64,000 nt of DNA. It comes from a bacterium SCSIO 12696. Its GTDB lineage: Bacteria; Pseudomonadota; Gammaproteobacteria; Pseudomonadales; Porticoccaceae. The translations under genes were made by a program, and so were the position numbers. The stretch is from the NCBI GenBank assembly GCA_024397955.1, contig CP073744.1:1364001-1428000 (forward strand). Reading direction: 5' to 3'. The notes under the pieces were generated by a model. That model was not told the origin of the DNA. It did no database searches and saw only the letters and a list, made by a program, of their open reading frames with translations. Below, one piece after another: positions 20,739 through 30,303 of this stretch (positions are counted from its first letter, which is position 1; every line of letters starts with the position of its first letter).

Positions 20739-22271
20739 ATGAAGCCAAGCCTGCAACTAAAAATTGGTCAGCACCTGACCATGACCCCACAACTGCAACA
20801 AGCCATAAAACTGTTGCAGTTGTCCTCTCTGGATTTACAGCAAGAAATCCAGCAGGCACTTTACGACAACCCACTATTGGAGCTGGCGGAAGAAGAAGAG
20901 CGCCGGGAGCAACGAGCTGAAAGTGAGCAGGAAAACCACGAAAAAGCCGACTCACCGAAGGAAAGCGATCAGCAAGCAAGCACCGAAACAGAGCCTGACA
21001 TCAAAGAACTGAGTCAGGACGAGTGGGAAAACAAGATACCTGACGAGCTACCGGTAGACGCCAGCTGGGACGATGTGTTTGAAACCGCAGCCACTTCTGT
21101 TGCCAACAAGCAAAACAGCAGCAGTGGCGAAAGCCGGGACTTCGATACCTTTCAAGCCTCTGCGGACACCCTGCAAGATCACCTGCTCTGGCAACTCAAT
21201 CTCACCCCCATGTCCGACAACGACCGGGTAATTGCCGGAGCTTTGATTGATGCCATTGGCGATGACGGCTTTCTGGCACTGCCTGTGGAGGATATCTGGC
21301 AGGGCTTGGTAGACACCAGTCAACCGGAAGAAGAACAACTGGAACTGGATGAGGTAATCGCAGTACTCCGACGCATACAGCACTTCGACCCTATTGGTGT
21401 GGGCGCTACCTCGCTCAGCGACTGCCTGTTAATTCAGCTGCGCCAGCTTCCGGCAGAAACACCCTATTTGCAAGAGGCCATCACTCTGGCGGAATCCCAT
21501 CTGGAATTGGTGGCCCGGCGGGATGTTAAGCAACTGCAAAAACACACAGGCTTGTGCCCAGATAGCTTAGGGACCGCTATTATCCTGATTCAGGCACTGT
21601 CGCCACGCCCTGGCGACCTGGTACGCAGCAGCCAGGTGGAATACTGCGTACCAGACGTAAAAGTGGATAAAAAGAACAACCGCTGGCAAGTGACGCTGAA
21701 CAATGACATTACTCCCGCCCTGCGCATCAACCAAAGCTACGCCCAACTGATCCGCCGCGCGGACAGCAGTGAGCAAAATCGCTTTTTACGAGACAACCTG
21801 CAAGAAGCCCGCAGCTTTTTGCGCAGTTTGCAAAGCCGCAACGACACCTTGCTGCGAGTTGCCGCCTGTATTGTGGAGATGCAGCAGGGCTTTCTCGACC
21901 AGGGCCCGGAAGCCATGAAACCCATGGTACTGGCAGACGTTGCCGAGCAGTTGGAGCTGCACGAATCCACCATTTCCCGTGTCACTACCCAGAAGTTTAT
22001 CGACACGCCAAGAGGCATGTACGAACTCAAGTACTTCTTTTCCAGCCATGTGAGTACCGCTGAAGGTGGTCAGTGTTCATCAACGGCGATTCGCGCTATG
22101 TTGAAAAAACTCATCGATGAAGAAGACTCGGCGAAACCGTTAAGCGATAACAAACTGGCGGCCATTCTGGACGAACAAGGTATTAAGGTGGCGCGCCGCA
22201 CTGTTGCCAAATACCGCGAAAGTCTAAACATTCCCTCATCCAGTGAGCGGAAAAAATACCGCATCAAATAA
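20739..22271 (+). CDS. rpoN: RNA polymerase sigma-54 factor
   Basis: 510 residues. Region I is Gln/Leu-rich (LTMTPQLQQAIKLLQLSSLDLQQEI), region II is acidic, and the core-binding domain follows. The C-terminal DNA-binding part has the HTH and the RpoN box ARRTVAKYRE near residue 490. It directs transcription from -24/-12 promoters with enhancer-binding activators. It sits in the conserved rpoN-hpf-ptsN-rapZ-npr group, which links sigma-54 with the nitrogen PTS. I saw no convincing -24/-12 promoter within this window. Confidence 0.97.
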   Translation: MKPSLQLKIGQHLTMTPQLQQAIKLLQLSSLDLQQEIQQALYDNPLLELAEEEERREQRAESEQENHEKADSPKESDQQASTETEPDIKELSQDEWENKIPDELPVDASWDDVFETAATSVANKQNSSSGESRDFDTFQASADTLQDHLLWQLNLTPMSDNDRVIAGALIDAIGDDGFLALPVEDIWQGLVDTSQPEEEQLELDEVIAVLRRIQHFDPIGVGATSLSDCLLIQLRQLPAETPYLQEAITLAESHLELVARRDVKQLQKHTGLCPDSLGTAIILIQALSPRPGDLVRSSQVEYCVPDVKVDKKNNRWQVTLNNDITPALRINQSYAQLIRRADSSEQNRFLRDNLQEARSFLRSLQSRNDTLLRVAACIVEMQQGFLDQGPEAMKPMVLADVAEQLELHESTISRVTTQKFIDTPRGMYELKYFFSSHVSTAEGGQCSSTAIRAMLKKLIDEEDSAKPLSDNKLAAILDEQGIKVARRTVAKYRESLNIPSSSERKKYRIK

Positions 22272-22293
22272 TCACCCTGTAGAGGAGCGCACT

Positions 22294-22581
22294 ATGCAAC
22301 TGAACATCAGCGGACACCATGTGGAAGTTACCGAGCCCCTGCGCAACTACGTCATCAGCAAATTGGACCGCCTACAACGGCACAACGATAAAATCACCAG
22401 CACCAACGTTATCCTTTCCGTCGAAAAATTGATCCAAAAAGCCGAGGCAACGGTGCACGTCAGTGGCGGCGAGTTTTTTGCCGATAGCGAACACGAGGAC
22501 CTGTACGCCGCCATCGACACCCTCATGGATAAGCTCGACCGGCAGCTGATCAAGCACAAGGAAAAACAGCGGGGTCGTTAA
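22294..22581 (+). CDS. hpf: Ribosome hibernation promoting factor
   Basis: 95 residues (short HPF type) from ATG 22294 with AGAGGAG 6 nt upstream. The S30AE fold motifs are MQLNISGHHVEVTEPLRNYV, AEATVHVSGGEFFADSEHED and the basic end DRQLIKHKEKQRGR. It binds the 30S decoding channel and promotes 100S dimers in stationary phase. It lies 22 nt after rpoN. Confidence 0.95.
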   Translation: MQLNISGHHVEVTEPLRNYVISKLDRLQRHNDKITSTNVILSVEKLIQKAEATVHVSGGEFFADSEHEDLYAAIDTLMDKLDRQLIKHKEKQRGR

Positions 22582-22622
22582 GCCTCGTTTAACATTTGTC
22601 TCTGTTTATTGTCATACCAATT

Positions 22623-23084
22623 ATGCAAATCTCTGACATACTCACTCTGGAACGCACCAACTGTTGCGCTCCCGGGAGCAGTAAAAAGCGAGTCCTGGAG
22701 TATCTAGCCACCTTTTTGGCGCAACAGAACACAGACGTAGAGCCGTTGGCACTGTTTGAGCAATTGCTCGCCAGGGAACGACTGGGCAGTACCGGCATTG
22801 GCGATGGTGTCGCCATCCCCCACTGTCGCCTGGAAGGTTTTACCGCTCCGGTGGGGGTTCTGTTGAGACTGCAAAAAGGAGTCGACTTCGACGCTATTGA
22901 TGGTCAACCTGTAGACCTTGTGTTCGCGCTGATCGTGCCAGAAGACAGCGGCGACAATCAGGAAAACGACGAACATTTAAACACCTTGGCCAGCATCGCA
23001 GAATTGATGCAAAGCCCACAACGGCGCAAAAGCTTGCGCCAAGCAGTGGATAACAGAGCGCTGTATAGCTGCGCCATTACATAA
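22623..23084 (+). CDS. ptsN: Nitrogen-PTS EIIA component
   Basis: 153 residues from ATG 22623, which matches the family start MQISDIL; a TTG at 22596 would add nine residues, and neither has a clear ribosome site. The phosphorylated His is His67 in GIGDGVAIPHCRLEG. EIIA-Ntr receives phosphate from NPr and acts as a regulator, for example of potassium transport and other kinases, instead of sugar uptake. Gene order hpf-ptsN-rapZ-npr is conserved. Confidence 0.95.
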   Translation: MQISDILTLERTNCCAPGSSKKRVLEYLATFLAQQNTDVEPLALFEQLLARERLGSTGIGDGVAIPHCRLEGFTAPVGVLLRLQKGVDFDAIDGQPVDLVFALIVPEDSGDNQENDEHLNTLASIAELMQSPQRRKSLRQAVDNRALYSCAIT

Positions 23085-23094
23085 GGATATCAAC

Positions 23095-23955
23095 ATGCGC
23101 CTGGTGGTGATTAGTGGCCGATCTGGCTCTGGCAAAAGTACCGCCCTCCACGTTTTGGAGGACGTAGGCTTTACTTGTATCGATAATCTACCGGCGGCGC
23201 TGCTGCCGCCATTGCTGCTGCAATACCAGCAAACCGATAGTAACCAAGACCAGAAAATTGCCGTTGGCATTGATGCCCGTAACCTGTTGGGCGACCTCCA
23301 GCAGTTGCCGAAAATCCTTGAAGAGATCAACAACAGTGGCGTCGATCACGAAGTAATTTTTCTCGATGCCCGAGCTCCGGTACTGCTGCGTCGATTCAGC
23401 GAAACCCGGCGCAAACACCCATTGAGCTCTGACAACCTGGCTCTGAAAGACGCCATCAAGCTGGAGCGCAAGCTCCTCGACCCCATCGCCTCCATCGCCA
23501 CACGAGCCATCGATACCAGTAATATGAACCTGCACCAGTTGCGGGACCTGGTGAAAAAACAGGTGGTGCCAGACAACCAGGGCGAAATGGCTATTTTGTT
23601 TCAGTCGTTTGGTTTTAAACGTGGTGTTCCCGCTGATGTGGACTTTGTATTTGACGTTCGCTGCCTGCCCAACCCCTACTGGGTACCGGAATTGCGCGCC
23701 TTGACCGGCAACGATGCCGGCGTGGTGGACTTTTTGGAACTGCAAGTGGATGTCGCTCACATGCTGGCAGATATTATCGGCTTCCTGGAACGCTGGCTGC
23801 CCAAATTCCAGGCGGATAACCGCAGCTATCTGACCGTCGCCATAGGCTGTACTGGCGGCCAGCACCGCTCAGTTTACCTGTGCAACAAACTCTGTGAATA
23901 CTTTTCCGGGCACCTGACCAACGTGGTGCAAACCCGCCACCGGGAATTGACGTGA
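23095..23955 (+). CDS. rapZ: RNase adapter protein RapZ
   Basis: 286 residues. The N-terminal P-loop is GRSGSGKS (8-15) and there is a second Walker-like region. The C-terminal domain ends with the conserved VAIGCTGGQHRSVYL segment that makes up the glucosamine-6-phosphate-sensing and RNA-binding fold. In E. coli RapZ presents the sRNA GlmZ to RNase E, thereby controlling glmS. The stop overlaps the npr GTG start as GTGA. No GlmY/GlmZ gene was recognised here. Confidence 0.96.
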   Translation: MRLVVISGRSGSGKSTALHVLEDVGFTCIDNLPAALLPPLLLQYQQTDSNQDQKIAVGIDARNLLGDLQQLPKILEEINNSGVDHEVIFLDARAPVLLRRFSETRRKHPLSSDNLALKDAIKLERKLLDPIASIATRAIDTSNMNLHQLRDLVKKQVVPDNQGEMAILFQSFGFKRGVPADVDFVFDVRCLPNPYWVPELRALTGNDAGVVDFLELQVDVAHMLADIIGFLERWLPKFQADNRSYLTVAIGCTGGQHRSVYLCNKLCEYFSGHLTNVVQTRHRELT

Positions 23956-24221
23956 TCCAACGCGAATTGACCATTATCAACAAACTTGGCCTGCACGCCC
24001 GAGCCGCCACCAAGCTGGCGCAAACTTCCGGGCGCTTCGCCAGCACCATTCGCTGCGGCCACAGCGGAAAAATGGTCGACGCCAAAAGTGTGATGGCGGT
24101 CATGCTGCTGGCCGCCTCAAAAGGCACCACCCTGAACTTTGAGATCGAGGGCGGCGACGAGCAAGAGGCCGCAGATAGCATATCTGAGCTGATCGGCGAT
24201 TATTTTGGCGAAGGGCAGTAA
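23952..24221 (+). CDS. npr: Phosphocarrier protein NPr
   Basis: 89 residues from GTG 23952, overlapping the rapZ stop. The active-site His15 sits in NKLGLHARAATKL, and the regulatory Ser region is KSVMAVMLLAASKGT. It carries phosphate between EI-Ntr (PtsP, not in the window) and PtsN. It is the last gene of the rpoN operon; the 98-bp gap after it separates mgtE. Confidence 0.95.
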   Translation: MIQRELTIINKLGLHARAATKLAQTSGRFASTIRCGHSGKMVDAKSVMAVMLLAASKGTTLNFEIEGGDEQEAADSISELIGDYFGEGQ

Positions 24222-24319
24222 ATCTGCTGGTAACGCGAAACCCGTAACTGTAATTTCCCCAACAAAATCATTACACTACCCGCCATCTACACGGGCTACA
24301 TAACAAGGGGGAAAGCGCC

Positions 24320-25681
24320 ATGGCATCGGTTACCAACACCGCTAACCACCTTGAACAGTTGGAGCTAATCAGCGAAGCGCTGGACTCCGGCACCCTGCAT
24401 CATACCCGTCATATGCTGAACTCCCTGTCAGCGCCTGAAATCGCCGACCTGATTGAGTCATCCCCCCCGAAGGAACGCCATGTACTCTGGGGTCTGGTGG
24501 ACAAAGAGTCCGAAGGTGATGTACTTCAAGAACTGGACGAGGATGTTCAAAAGCTCTTCTTGAAGGACATGGACAGTGAAGAGCTGGCCAGCCTCACCGA
24601 AGGCATGGACGTGGATGATATAGCCGACATCCTGCAACAGCTGCCGGACCGTATTACTGCGGAAGTGTTGCAAGCCATGAGCGTGCAAGATCGACAGCGG
24701 GTAGAGAGCGTTCTCACCTACGAGGAAGACACCGCTGGCGGCATGATGGATACCGACACCATCACTGTACGCCCCGATCTCACCATTGACGTGGTACTGC
24801 GTTTTCTGCGCCGCCACGAAGAGCTACCGGAAGGTACCGACAATCTGTTTGTGGTCAACCGCAAAGATGTCTTTGTTGGCATTCTGTCCCTGCGCAAAGT
24901 GCTCACCTCCCCCACCAACATTACTGTGCGGGAGCTGATGGATACCGAGGTAGAGGCAATTCCCGCCAACCTGGAAGATACCGAAGTCGCTCACCTGTTC
25001 GAGCGCCATGACTGGCTGTCTGCACCTGTGGTGGATGAGCACGACAAACTGCTGGGACGAATCACCATTGACGATGTGGTGGACGTGATTATCGAGGAAG
25101 CCGATCACTCCCTGTTGGGTCTGGCGGGCCTCAGTGACGAAGAAGATACCTTTGGCTCAGTACGGCACACAGCGCCAAGGCGAGCTATCTGGTTGGGCAT
25201 CAATCTGGTTACCGCAATTATCGCGTCTCTGGTGATCAAACAGTTCTCCGATGCCATCGACACCATTGTTGCGCTGGCTATTTTGATGCCGATTGTGGCC
25301 AGTATGGGCGGCGTCGCCGGTAGCCAAACCCTGACCGTGGTGATTCGAGGCATGGCCCAAGGCCAAATTGGCCGCAGCAATCTTGGCTGGCTGCTCAACA
25401 AAGAATTTGGCGTGGGCTTGCTCAACGGTATTTTGTGGGCAGCGATTATGGGCCTCGCCGCTGGGTATTACTTCGACACCCCTAATATCGGCTGGGTAAT
25501 TGCCGCCGCCATGGTGGTTAATTTAATTACCGCTGCCATTTTTGGAGCCTTAATACCGATTCTGTTGAAAGCCATTAACATCGACCCAGCCCTGGCAGGC
25601 AGTGTGGTACTCACCACCGTCACCGATGTAGTTGGCTTTTTGGCCTTTTTGGGGCTCGGCACCTTGTACTTATTACCTTAA
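24320..25681 (+). CDS. mgtE: Magnesium transporter MgtE
   Basis: 453 residues. It has an N-terminal superhelical acidic MgtE_N domain (to about 130), two CBS domains (about 135-260) and five C-terminal membrane segments. The membrane part has GGVAGSQTLTVVIRGMAQG and the end LAGSVVLTTVTDVVGFLAFLGLG, whose Asp lines the Mg2+ pore. It is a homodimeric Mg2+ channel gated by cytosolic Mg2+. An M-box leader was looked for in the 98-bp upstream gap and not seen, so gating is probably only at the protein level. Confidence 0.96.
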   Translation: MASVTNTANHLEQLELISEALDSGTLHHTRHMLNSLSAPEIADLIESSPPKERHVLWGLVDKESEGDVLQELDEDVQKLFLKDMDSEELASLTEGMDVDDIADILQQLPDRITAEVLQAMSVQDRQRVESVLTYEEDTAGGMMDTDTITVRPDLTIDVVLRFLRRHEELPEGTDNLFVVNRKDVFVGILSLRKVLTSPTNITVRELMDTEVEAIPANLEDTEVAHLFERHDWLSAPVVDEHDKLLGRITIDDVVDVIIEEADHSLLGLAGLSDEEDTFGSVRHTAPRRAIWLGINLVTAIIASLVIKQFSDAIDTIVALAILMPIVASMGGVAGSQTLTVVIRGMAQGQIGRSNLGWLLNKEFGVGLLNGILWAAIMGLAAGYYFDTPNIGWVIAAAMVVNLITAAIFGALIPILLKAINIDPALAGSVVLTTVTDVVGFLAFLGLGTLYLLP

Positions 25682-25693
25682 ACAGCAACCGCT

Positions 25694-26221
25694 ATGATTG
25701 ATTTTCCTGACGACTACGGCAAAGACCCGGAAGACCCTGAAGAAATTATCCTGGTCAGTAAATCCGAATTAAAACGGGATATGCTGGAATTGCAGCAACT
25801 GGGAGAAACCCTGGTGGAGCTGCCAGAGAAACAGCTGGAAAAAGTCACTCTGCCAGATAACCTCAGCGAAGCCGTTGAACTGGCGCGCCGGTTAAAGCAT
25901 CGAGAAGGTCGCCGCCGGCAATTGCAATACATCGGCAAGCTGATGCGCGACATCGAAGTCGACGAAATCCGTCAACAGTTGGAACAATTTGACCAACAAA
26001 GTCGAGCCTTTCGCCAGCAATTTCATCAGTTGGAACACTGGCGCGACCGCTTGATTGCCGAAGGGGACGGAGCTTTAAACGAGTGGGTGTCTGAGTACCC
26101 TCAAACCGATCGGCAACAAATCCGTCAGCTGATTCGCCAAGCGCAAAAGGAACAATCGCAACAAAAACCACCGGCGGCGAGCCGTAAGTTGTTTAAGGTG
26201 TTGCGAGAAGTTAGTGAATAA
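25694..26221 (+). CDS. darP: Ribosome biogenesis factor DarP/YjgA
   Basis: 175 residues, highly charged and helical: DDYGKDPEDPEEIILVSKSELKRD, then ELVELPEKQLEKVTLPD and LARRLKHREGRRRQLQYIGKLMR. This is the DUF615/YjgA family, shown in E. coli to associate with late 50S subunit assembly. It starts 12 nt after the mgtE stop and is the last plus-strand gene of the region, convergent with the aminotransferase gene. Confidence 0.93.
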   Translation: MIDFPDDYGKDPEDPEEIILVSKSELKRDMLELQQLGETLVELPEKQLEKVTLPDNLSEAVELARRLKHREGRRRQLQYIGKLMRDIEVDEIRQQLEQFDQQSRAFRQQFHQLEHWRDRLIAEGDGALNEWVSEYPQTDRQQIRQLIRQAQKEQSQQKPPAASRKLFKVLREVSE

Positions 26222-26251
26222 TCTGCCATAGCAACTCGCAACAAAAGTATT

Positions 26252-27409
26252 TTATAAGCACCCTTTTGCCAATCTTTCTAGGGCTTCTTCCAGGCGATCC
26301 ATACTCGAAGTGTAAGTAAAGCGCACATATTTATTGGCATTGTGAACCCCAAAGTCAGTGCCTGGCGTAAAAGCCACACCCTGCTCACGCAGCATGCGCC
26401 AACAAAATGCTTCGCCATCATCGGTCAGCTTTTCCACATTGGCGTACACATAAAACGCACCTGCCGGCGAATGCTCAATACCAAAGCCGATGTGTCTTAA
26501 TCCATTCACCAAAAAATCTCTGCGCCGATGAAACTCCGCTCTGCGCTCTTCCAATATTTCCCCGACTTCTGGACTTAACGCCGCCATGGCTGCGTACTGG
26601 GAAATCGCAGGGCTGGAAATATAAAAATTTTGCGCCATGGCGTTAATACGCTCCATTGCCGCTTCAGGCACCACCGTCCAACCCAGGCGCCAGCCGGTCA
26701 TGCCGAAATATTTGGAAAAACTGTTAATCACAAAGGCATCGTCTGTAACTTCCAGTATGGAAGCGACGTCGGCAGCATCATAGGTGAGACCATGATAAAT
26801 TTCGTCCACCACTAATGCTGCCTGTTTTTCTGCAGTCAGCTTATGCAGAGCAACCAGATTCTCGCGAGTGATAATTTCCCCGGTGGGATTGTTGGGTGAG
26901 GCGACCATAACGCCACGGGTATTTGCCTGCCAGTGGTGCTCCGCCAGATCCGCGGTCAGCTGAAAATTATTTGCTGCCTCCACCGGCACCAACTGCGGTT
27001 CCGCGTCCAAACGGCGGACAAAATTGGGATTACAGGGGTAACCGGGGTCCGACAGCAATAGACCATCGCCGGGGTTGAGCAACATCTCGCATACCATCCC
27101 TAACGCAGCACTGCTGCCGGTGGTGATAACCACTCGCTCTGGATTTAACACAACACCGTAACGGCGCTGATAGAGCGCAGCCACCGCCTGACGCAATTCG
27201 GGAATACCACAAGCGGCTGTGTACTTGGTGTGGCCGGCAGCCATGGCTTTCTGTGCCGCTTCAATCACCGGCTGGGGCGCGGAAAATGCGGGCTCCCCCA
27301 CTTCCATGCGCACAATATCCCGCCCTTGACCTTGCAGCTCCATAGCAGCGGCGAGAATGTCCATGGCTTTAAAAGAAGTGATGCCGTTACAGCGACGGGC
27401 AAATTCCAT
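26252..27409 (-). CDS. PLP-dependent aminotransferase, class I/II
   Basis: 385 residues from ATG 27409, with AGG 7 nt upstream. An upstream in-frame ATG at 27496 would overlap the pnp terminator and was rejected. Fold-type I features are VGEPAFSAPQP, TTGSSAALG, ASPNNPTGEI, the VDEIYHGL Asp/Tyr and the PLP Lys in NSFSKYFGMTGWRLGW, followed by the C-terminal VRFTYTSS. It resembles aspartate/aromatic-type aminotransferases near the AspC/ArAT I-gamma group. The substrate cannot be assigned from the sequence, and the neighbours give no pathway hint. Confidence 0.9.
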   Translation of the reverse strand: MEFARRCNGITSFKAMDILAAAMELQGQGRDIVRMEVGEPAFSAPQPVIEAAQKAMAAGHTKYTAACGIPELRQAVAALYQRRYGVVLNPERVVITTGSSAALGMVCEMLLNPGDGLLLSDPGYPCNPNFVRRLDAEPQLVPVEAANNFQLTADLAEHHWQANTRGVMVASPNNPTGEIITRENLVALHKLTAEKQAALVVDEIYHGLTYDAADVASILEVTDDAFVINSFSKYFGMTGWRLGWTVVPEAAMERINAMAQNFYISSPAISQYAAMAALSPEVGEILEERRAEFHRRRDFLVNGLRHIGFGIEHSPAGAFYVYANVEKLTDDGEAFCWRMLREQGVAFTPGTDFGVHNANKYVRFTYTSSMDRLEEALERLAKGCL

Positions 27410-27493
27410 AGTGAAACCTGAATAGGGAGAACAAGCCACGAGATTGCCACGTCGCACCGCGACTCGCAATGAGGTTGAATGACATCCAGCCAA

Positions 27494-27523
27494 CAAAAAA
27501 CGGGGCCGAAGCCCCGTTTTTAT
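27494..27523 (-). terminator. Intrinsic terminator of pnp
   Basis: On the minus strand, ACGGGGC, a TTCG tetraloop and GCCCCGT are followed by a run of six T. The stem is at 27501-27506 / 27511-27516. It lies about 20 nt after the pnp stop and just upstream of the aminotransferase gene, insulating the two. Confidence 0.9.
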
Positions 27524-27541
27524 CGTACACCTTATGGAAGA

Positions 27542-29692
27542 TTACTCTCCCTGAGGCGCCTCTTCAGCCGGAGCCTCAGCAGTGGCTTCCGCATCGCCAC
27601 TCTGTTCTGTCTGAATGTCTTTCATGGTCAGTTTGATACGACCGCGAGCATCCACGTCCAGCACTTTAACAGGCACCGTCTGACCTTCTTGCAGGTAGTC
27701 GGTGACTTTCTCAACCCGCTCTTGAGCAATTTGAGAAATATGAACCAACCCGTCAGTACCCGGCATAATGGTTACGAAAGCACCAAAGTCGACGATGCGA
27801 GCAACCGTGCCCTGGTAAATTTTGCCGATTTCCGCTTCCGCGGTGATTTCTTCGATCTTGTATACCGCCAGATCCAGTGATTCTTTATCAGCGGCGTAGA
27901 TGCGAATACTGCCGTCATCTTCGATATCGATAGAAGCACCGGTTTCTTCGGTCAGCGCACGGATGGTGGCACCGCCCTTACCGATCACATCGCGAATCTT
28001 GTCCGGATCGATCTTGAGGGTAGAGAAGCGCGGTGCACTTTCTGCCACCGCTTCGCGGCCGGTTTCGATCACCTTGTTCATCTCGCCAAGGATATGCAGG
28101 CGTGCATGCAGGGCCTGTTCCAGGGCAATTTCCATGATCTCTTCGTTGATGCCTTCGATTTTGATGTCCATTTGCAGGGCAGTAATACCTTTGGCAGTAC
28201 CGGCCACTTTAAAGTCCATGTCGCCCAGGTGGTCTTCGTCACCGAGGATATCCGTGAGTACAGCGAAACCGCTGGTTTCTTTTACCAAACCCATGGCAAT
28301 ACCGGCAACCGGGGCTTTCAAAGGCACACCGGCGTCCATCAATGCCAAGGAAGCACCACACACAGAAGCCATCGAGCTGGAGCCGTTGGATTCGGTAATT
28401 TCCGATACCACGCGGATGGTGTAAGGGAATTCTTCAACGTTCGGCAACACCGCGGCAATACCGCGGCGAGCCAGACGGCCGTGACCGATTTCGCGGCGGC
28501 CGGTAAAGCCAATACGACCACACTCACCCACAGAATAGGGAGGGAAGTTGTAGTGCAGCATAAACGGGTCTTTGCGCTCCCCTTCCAGGGCGTCGATGAT
28601 CTGGGCATCGCGCACCGCACCCAAGGTGGCAGTGGCAATGGCCTGAGTTTCACCACGGGTAAACAGAGCGGTACCGTGTACGTTGGGCAGCAGGCCCACT
28701 TCTACGTTGATACCACGTACGGTTTTGCTGTCGCGGCCGTCGATGCGAGGCTCACCGGCAATGATGCGGCCACGAACGATTTCTTTTTCCAGCTTCTTGA
28801 AGTAGTCGCCAACGGTCTCAGGCGCAATACCACCTTCTTCGTCAGAGGCAAGGGCTTCAACAGCAGCGTCGCGGAGTTCGTTAACGCGAGTTACACGCTC
28901 TTGCTTGTCGATAATGGTGTAAGCGGCAGCCAGGTCGGCACCCACTTGCTGGTTAAGGGCGGTTTTCAGCTCGGTGTTTACTTCCGCAGCCTGCCATTCC
29001 CAGCGGGGCTTACCGACTTCGGCAACCAATTGGTCGATCACCTGGATAACCGCCTGCATTTCCTGGTGGGCGTACAGTACCGCACCCAGCATCAGGTCTT
29101 CTGGTAGTTCCTTGGCTTCGGACTCCACCATCAGTACCGCTTCCTGAGTACCGGCAACCACCATATCCAGAACAGAGTCTTCCAGCTCGCTGTAAGTGGG
29201 GTTCAGCAGGTAGCCGTCTTGCTGGGTAAAGCCCACACGAGCGGCACCGATGGGGCCGCTGAAAGGCACACCAGAAATAGCTAGGGCGGCTGAGGCACCG
29301 ATCATCGCCGGGATATCCGGGTCGATGTTTTTGTTGGCAGAGATCACTGTACACACCACTTGCACTTCATTTTTGAAGCCGTCGGGGAACAGCGGGCGGA
29401 TAGGACGGTCGATCAGGCGAGACGTCAGGGTTTCCTTTTCGGAAGGACGGGCTTCGCGCTTAAAAAAACCACCGGGGATTTTACCTGCGGCGTAAGCCTT
29501 TTCCTGATAGTTAACCGTCAGCGGGAAGAAGTCCTGGCCAGGCTTGGCTTGTTTGGCGCCAACAACAGTACAAAGTACCGCGGTATCATCCATAGAGCAG
29601 ATGACGGCTCCGCTGGCCTGGCGGGCAACACGCCCGGTTTCCAACGTAATCGTATGCTTTCCATACTGAAATTGTTTAATCGTAGGAGTCAT
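27542..29692 (-). CDS. pnp: Polyribonucleotide nucleotidyltransferase (PNPase)
   Basis: 716 residues. It has two RNase PH domains separated by a helical domain. The second carries the active-site sequence [16 protein letters not shown], and [12 protein letters not shown] and FTRGETQA are also present. The KH domain starts near 555 ([21 protein letters not shown]) and the S1 domain near 620 ([16 protein letters not shown]). It is a 3'-5' phosphorolytic exonuclease of the degradosome. The acidic Ala/Glu tail is lineage-specific. It is the last gene of the metY-to-pnp superoperon, preceded by a hairpin-rich 237-bp leader after rpsO. Confidence 0.98.
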   Translation of the reverse strand: MTPTIKQFQYGKHTITLETGRVARQASGAVICSMDDTAVLCTVVGAKQAKPGQDFFPLTVNYQEKAYAAGKIPGGFFKREARPSEKETLTSRLIDRPIRPLFPDGFKNEVQVVCTVISANKNIDPDIPAMIGASAALAISGVPFSGPIGAARVGFTQQDGYLLNPTYSELEDSVLDMVVAGTQEAVLMVESEAKELPEDLMLGAVLYAHQEMQAVIQVIDQLVAEVGKPRWEWQAAEVNTELKTALNQQVGADLAAAYTIIDKQERVTRVNELRDAAVEALASDEEGGIAPETVGDYFKKLEKEIVRGRIIAGEPRIDGRDSKTVRGINVEVGLLPNVHGTALFTRGETQAIATATLGAVRDAQIIDALEGERKDPFMLHYNFPPYSVGECGRIGFTGRREIGHGRLARRGIAAVLPNVEEFPYTIRVVSEITESNGSSSMASVCGASLALMDAGVPLKAPVAGIAMGLVKETSGFAVLTDILGDEDHLGDMDFKVAGTAKGITALQMDIKIEGINEEIMEIALEQALHARLHILGEMNKVIETGREAVAESAPRFSTLKIDPDKIRDVIGKGGATIRALTEETGASIDIEDDGSIRIYAADKESLDLAVYKIEEITAEAEIGKIYQGTVARIVDFGAFVTIMPGTDGLVHISQIAQERVEKVTDYLQEGQTVPVKVLDVDARGRIKLTMKDIQTEQSGDAEATAEAPAEEAPQGE

Positions 29693-29742
29693 TGAATTTT
29701 CCTGTATTTGTGTCCCTTGCGCTTTATGGTTTTGCTGCTCGG

Positions 29743-29805
29743 GTTACCAATTGAGTACTTTGTGTCATCCCCGCGAAAGGAGGACAAGGTAAATACCCAT
29801 TGGTA
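29743..29805 (-). promoter_or_regulatory. Inverted repeat in the pnp leader
   Basis: GTTACCAAT (29743-29751) and ATTGGTAAC (29797-29805) can pair around a 45-nt loop just upstream of pnp. In E. coli the pnp leader forms a stem that RNase III and PNPase use for autoregulation, so this is a candidate for the same role. The arms are short; this is inference only. Confidence 0.35.
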
Positions 29806-29885
29806 ACTCGATCAGCGCATAGTTGCGACTCGAGACCTTGGTTGAATAAAAAATTATTGGAGAGACTCTTTATTAGAGCAAACTC

Positions 29886-29926
29886 CAAAAATGAATGCGG
29901 CTCCAATATTGGAGCCGCATTCATGT
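29886..29926 (-). terminator. rpsO terminator formed by a perfect 34-bp palindrome
   Basis: Positions 29891-29924 are a perfect palindrome without a spacer (arm ATGAATGCGGCTCCAAT). On the minus strand it is followed by TTTTTGG. It lies 5 nt after the rpsO stop and before pnp, where E. coli also has a partially read-through rpsO terminator. Confidence 0.8.
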
Positions 29927-29929
29927 GTC

Positions 29930-30199
29930 TTAGCGACGCAGGCCGAGCTTTTTAATCAAGGCAGCGTAGCGTTCAACATCTTTGCCCTTCAAGTAATCCA
30001 GCAGCTTGCGACGCTGGTTTACCATGCGAATCAGACCGCGACGGGAGTGGTGGTCTTTTTTGTGATCGCCGAAGTGGCCTTGCAGCTTGTTGATGTTGGC
30101 GGTCAGCAGGGCAACCTGAACCTCAGGGGAACCGGTATCGCCTTCGCCTTTGCCGTGTTCAGCAACAATGGCTGCTTTTTCTTGTGCACTCAGTGCCAT
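29930..30199 (-). CDS. rpsO: 30S ribosomal protein S15
   Basis: 89 residues from ATG 30199 with AGAGGAAA upstream. It contains the uS15 motifs [39 protein letters not shown] and [12 protein letters not shown]. It binds 16S rRNA in the platform. It lies between truB and pnp, the usual order; in E. coli S15 represses its own mRNA through a leader structure, and about 100 bp of leader is available here. Confidence 0.98.
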   Translation of the reverse strand: MALSAQEKAAIVAEHGKGEGDTGSPEVQVALLTANINKLQGHFGDHKKDHHSRRGLIRMVNQRRKLLDYLKGKDVERYAALIKKLGLRR

Positions 30200-30303
30200 G
30201 GTGTTTTCCTCTTTAACATGCGGATTATTTCCTAAGGGAATAGCCCCTGAAGGAATGGATTCAGGCCACCCGCGCATATTTACAGATGGCCTAACTCGAA
30301 GAG

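Noticed and set aside
24222..24319. Magnesium riboswitch upstream of mgtE
   Set aside because: The gap is only 98 bp with no stable multi-helix fold or terminator; too short for an M-box.
28094..29107. Long plus-strand frame (337 codons) antisense to pnp
   Set aside because: It is complementary to a fully conserved PNPase gene; codon bias of the real gene produces long antisense frames here, as it does over ileS (10145-11038), ftsH (40913-42194) and murA (14121-14945).
29761..29790. GTCATCCCCGCGAAAGGAGG as a copy of the GTCATCCCCGCGAAAGCGGGG-type intergenic repeat
   Set aside because: Only half of the repeat is present and the inverted partner is missing; it may be a remnant but cannot be supported.
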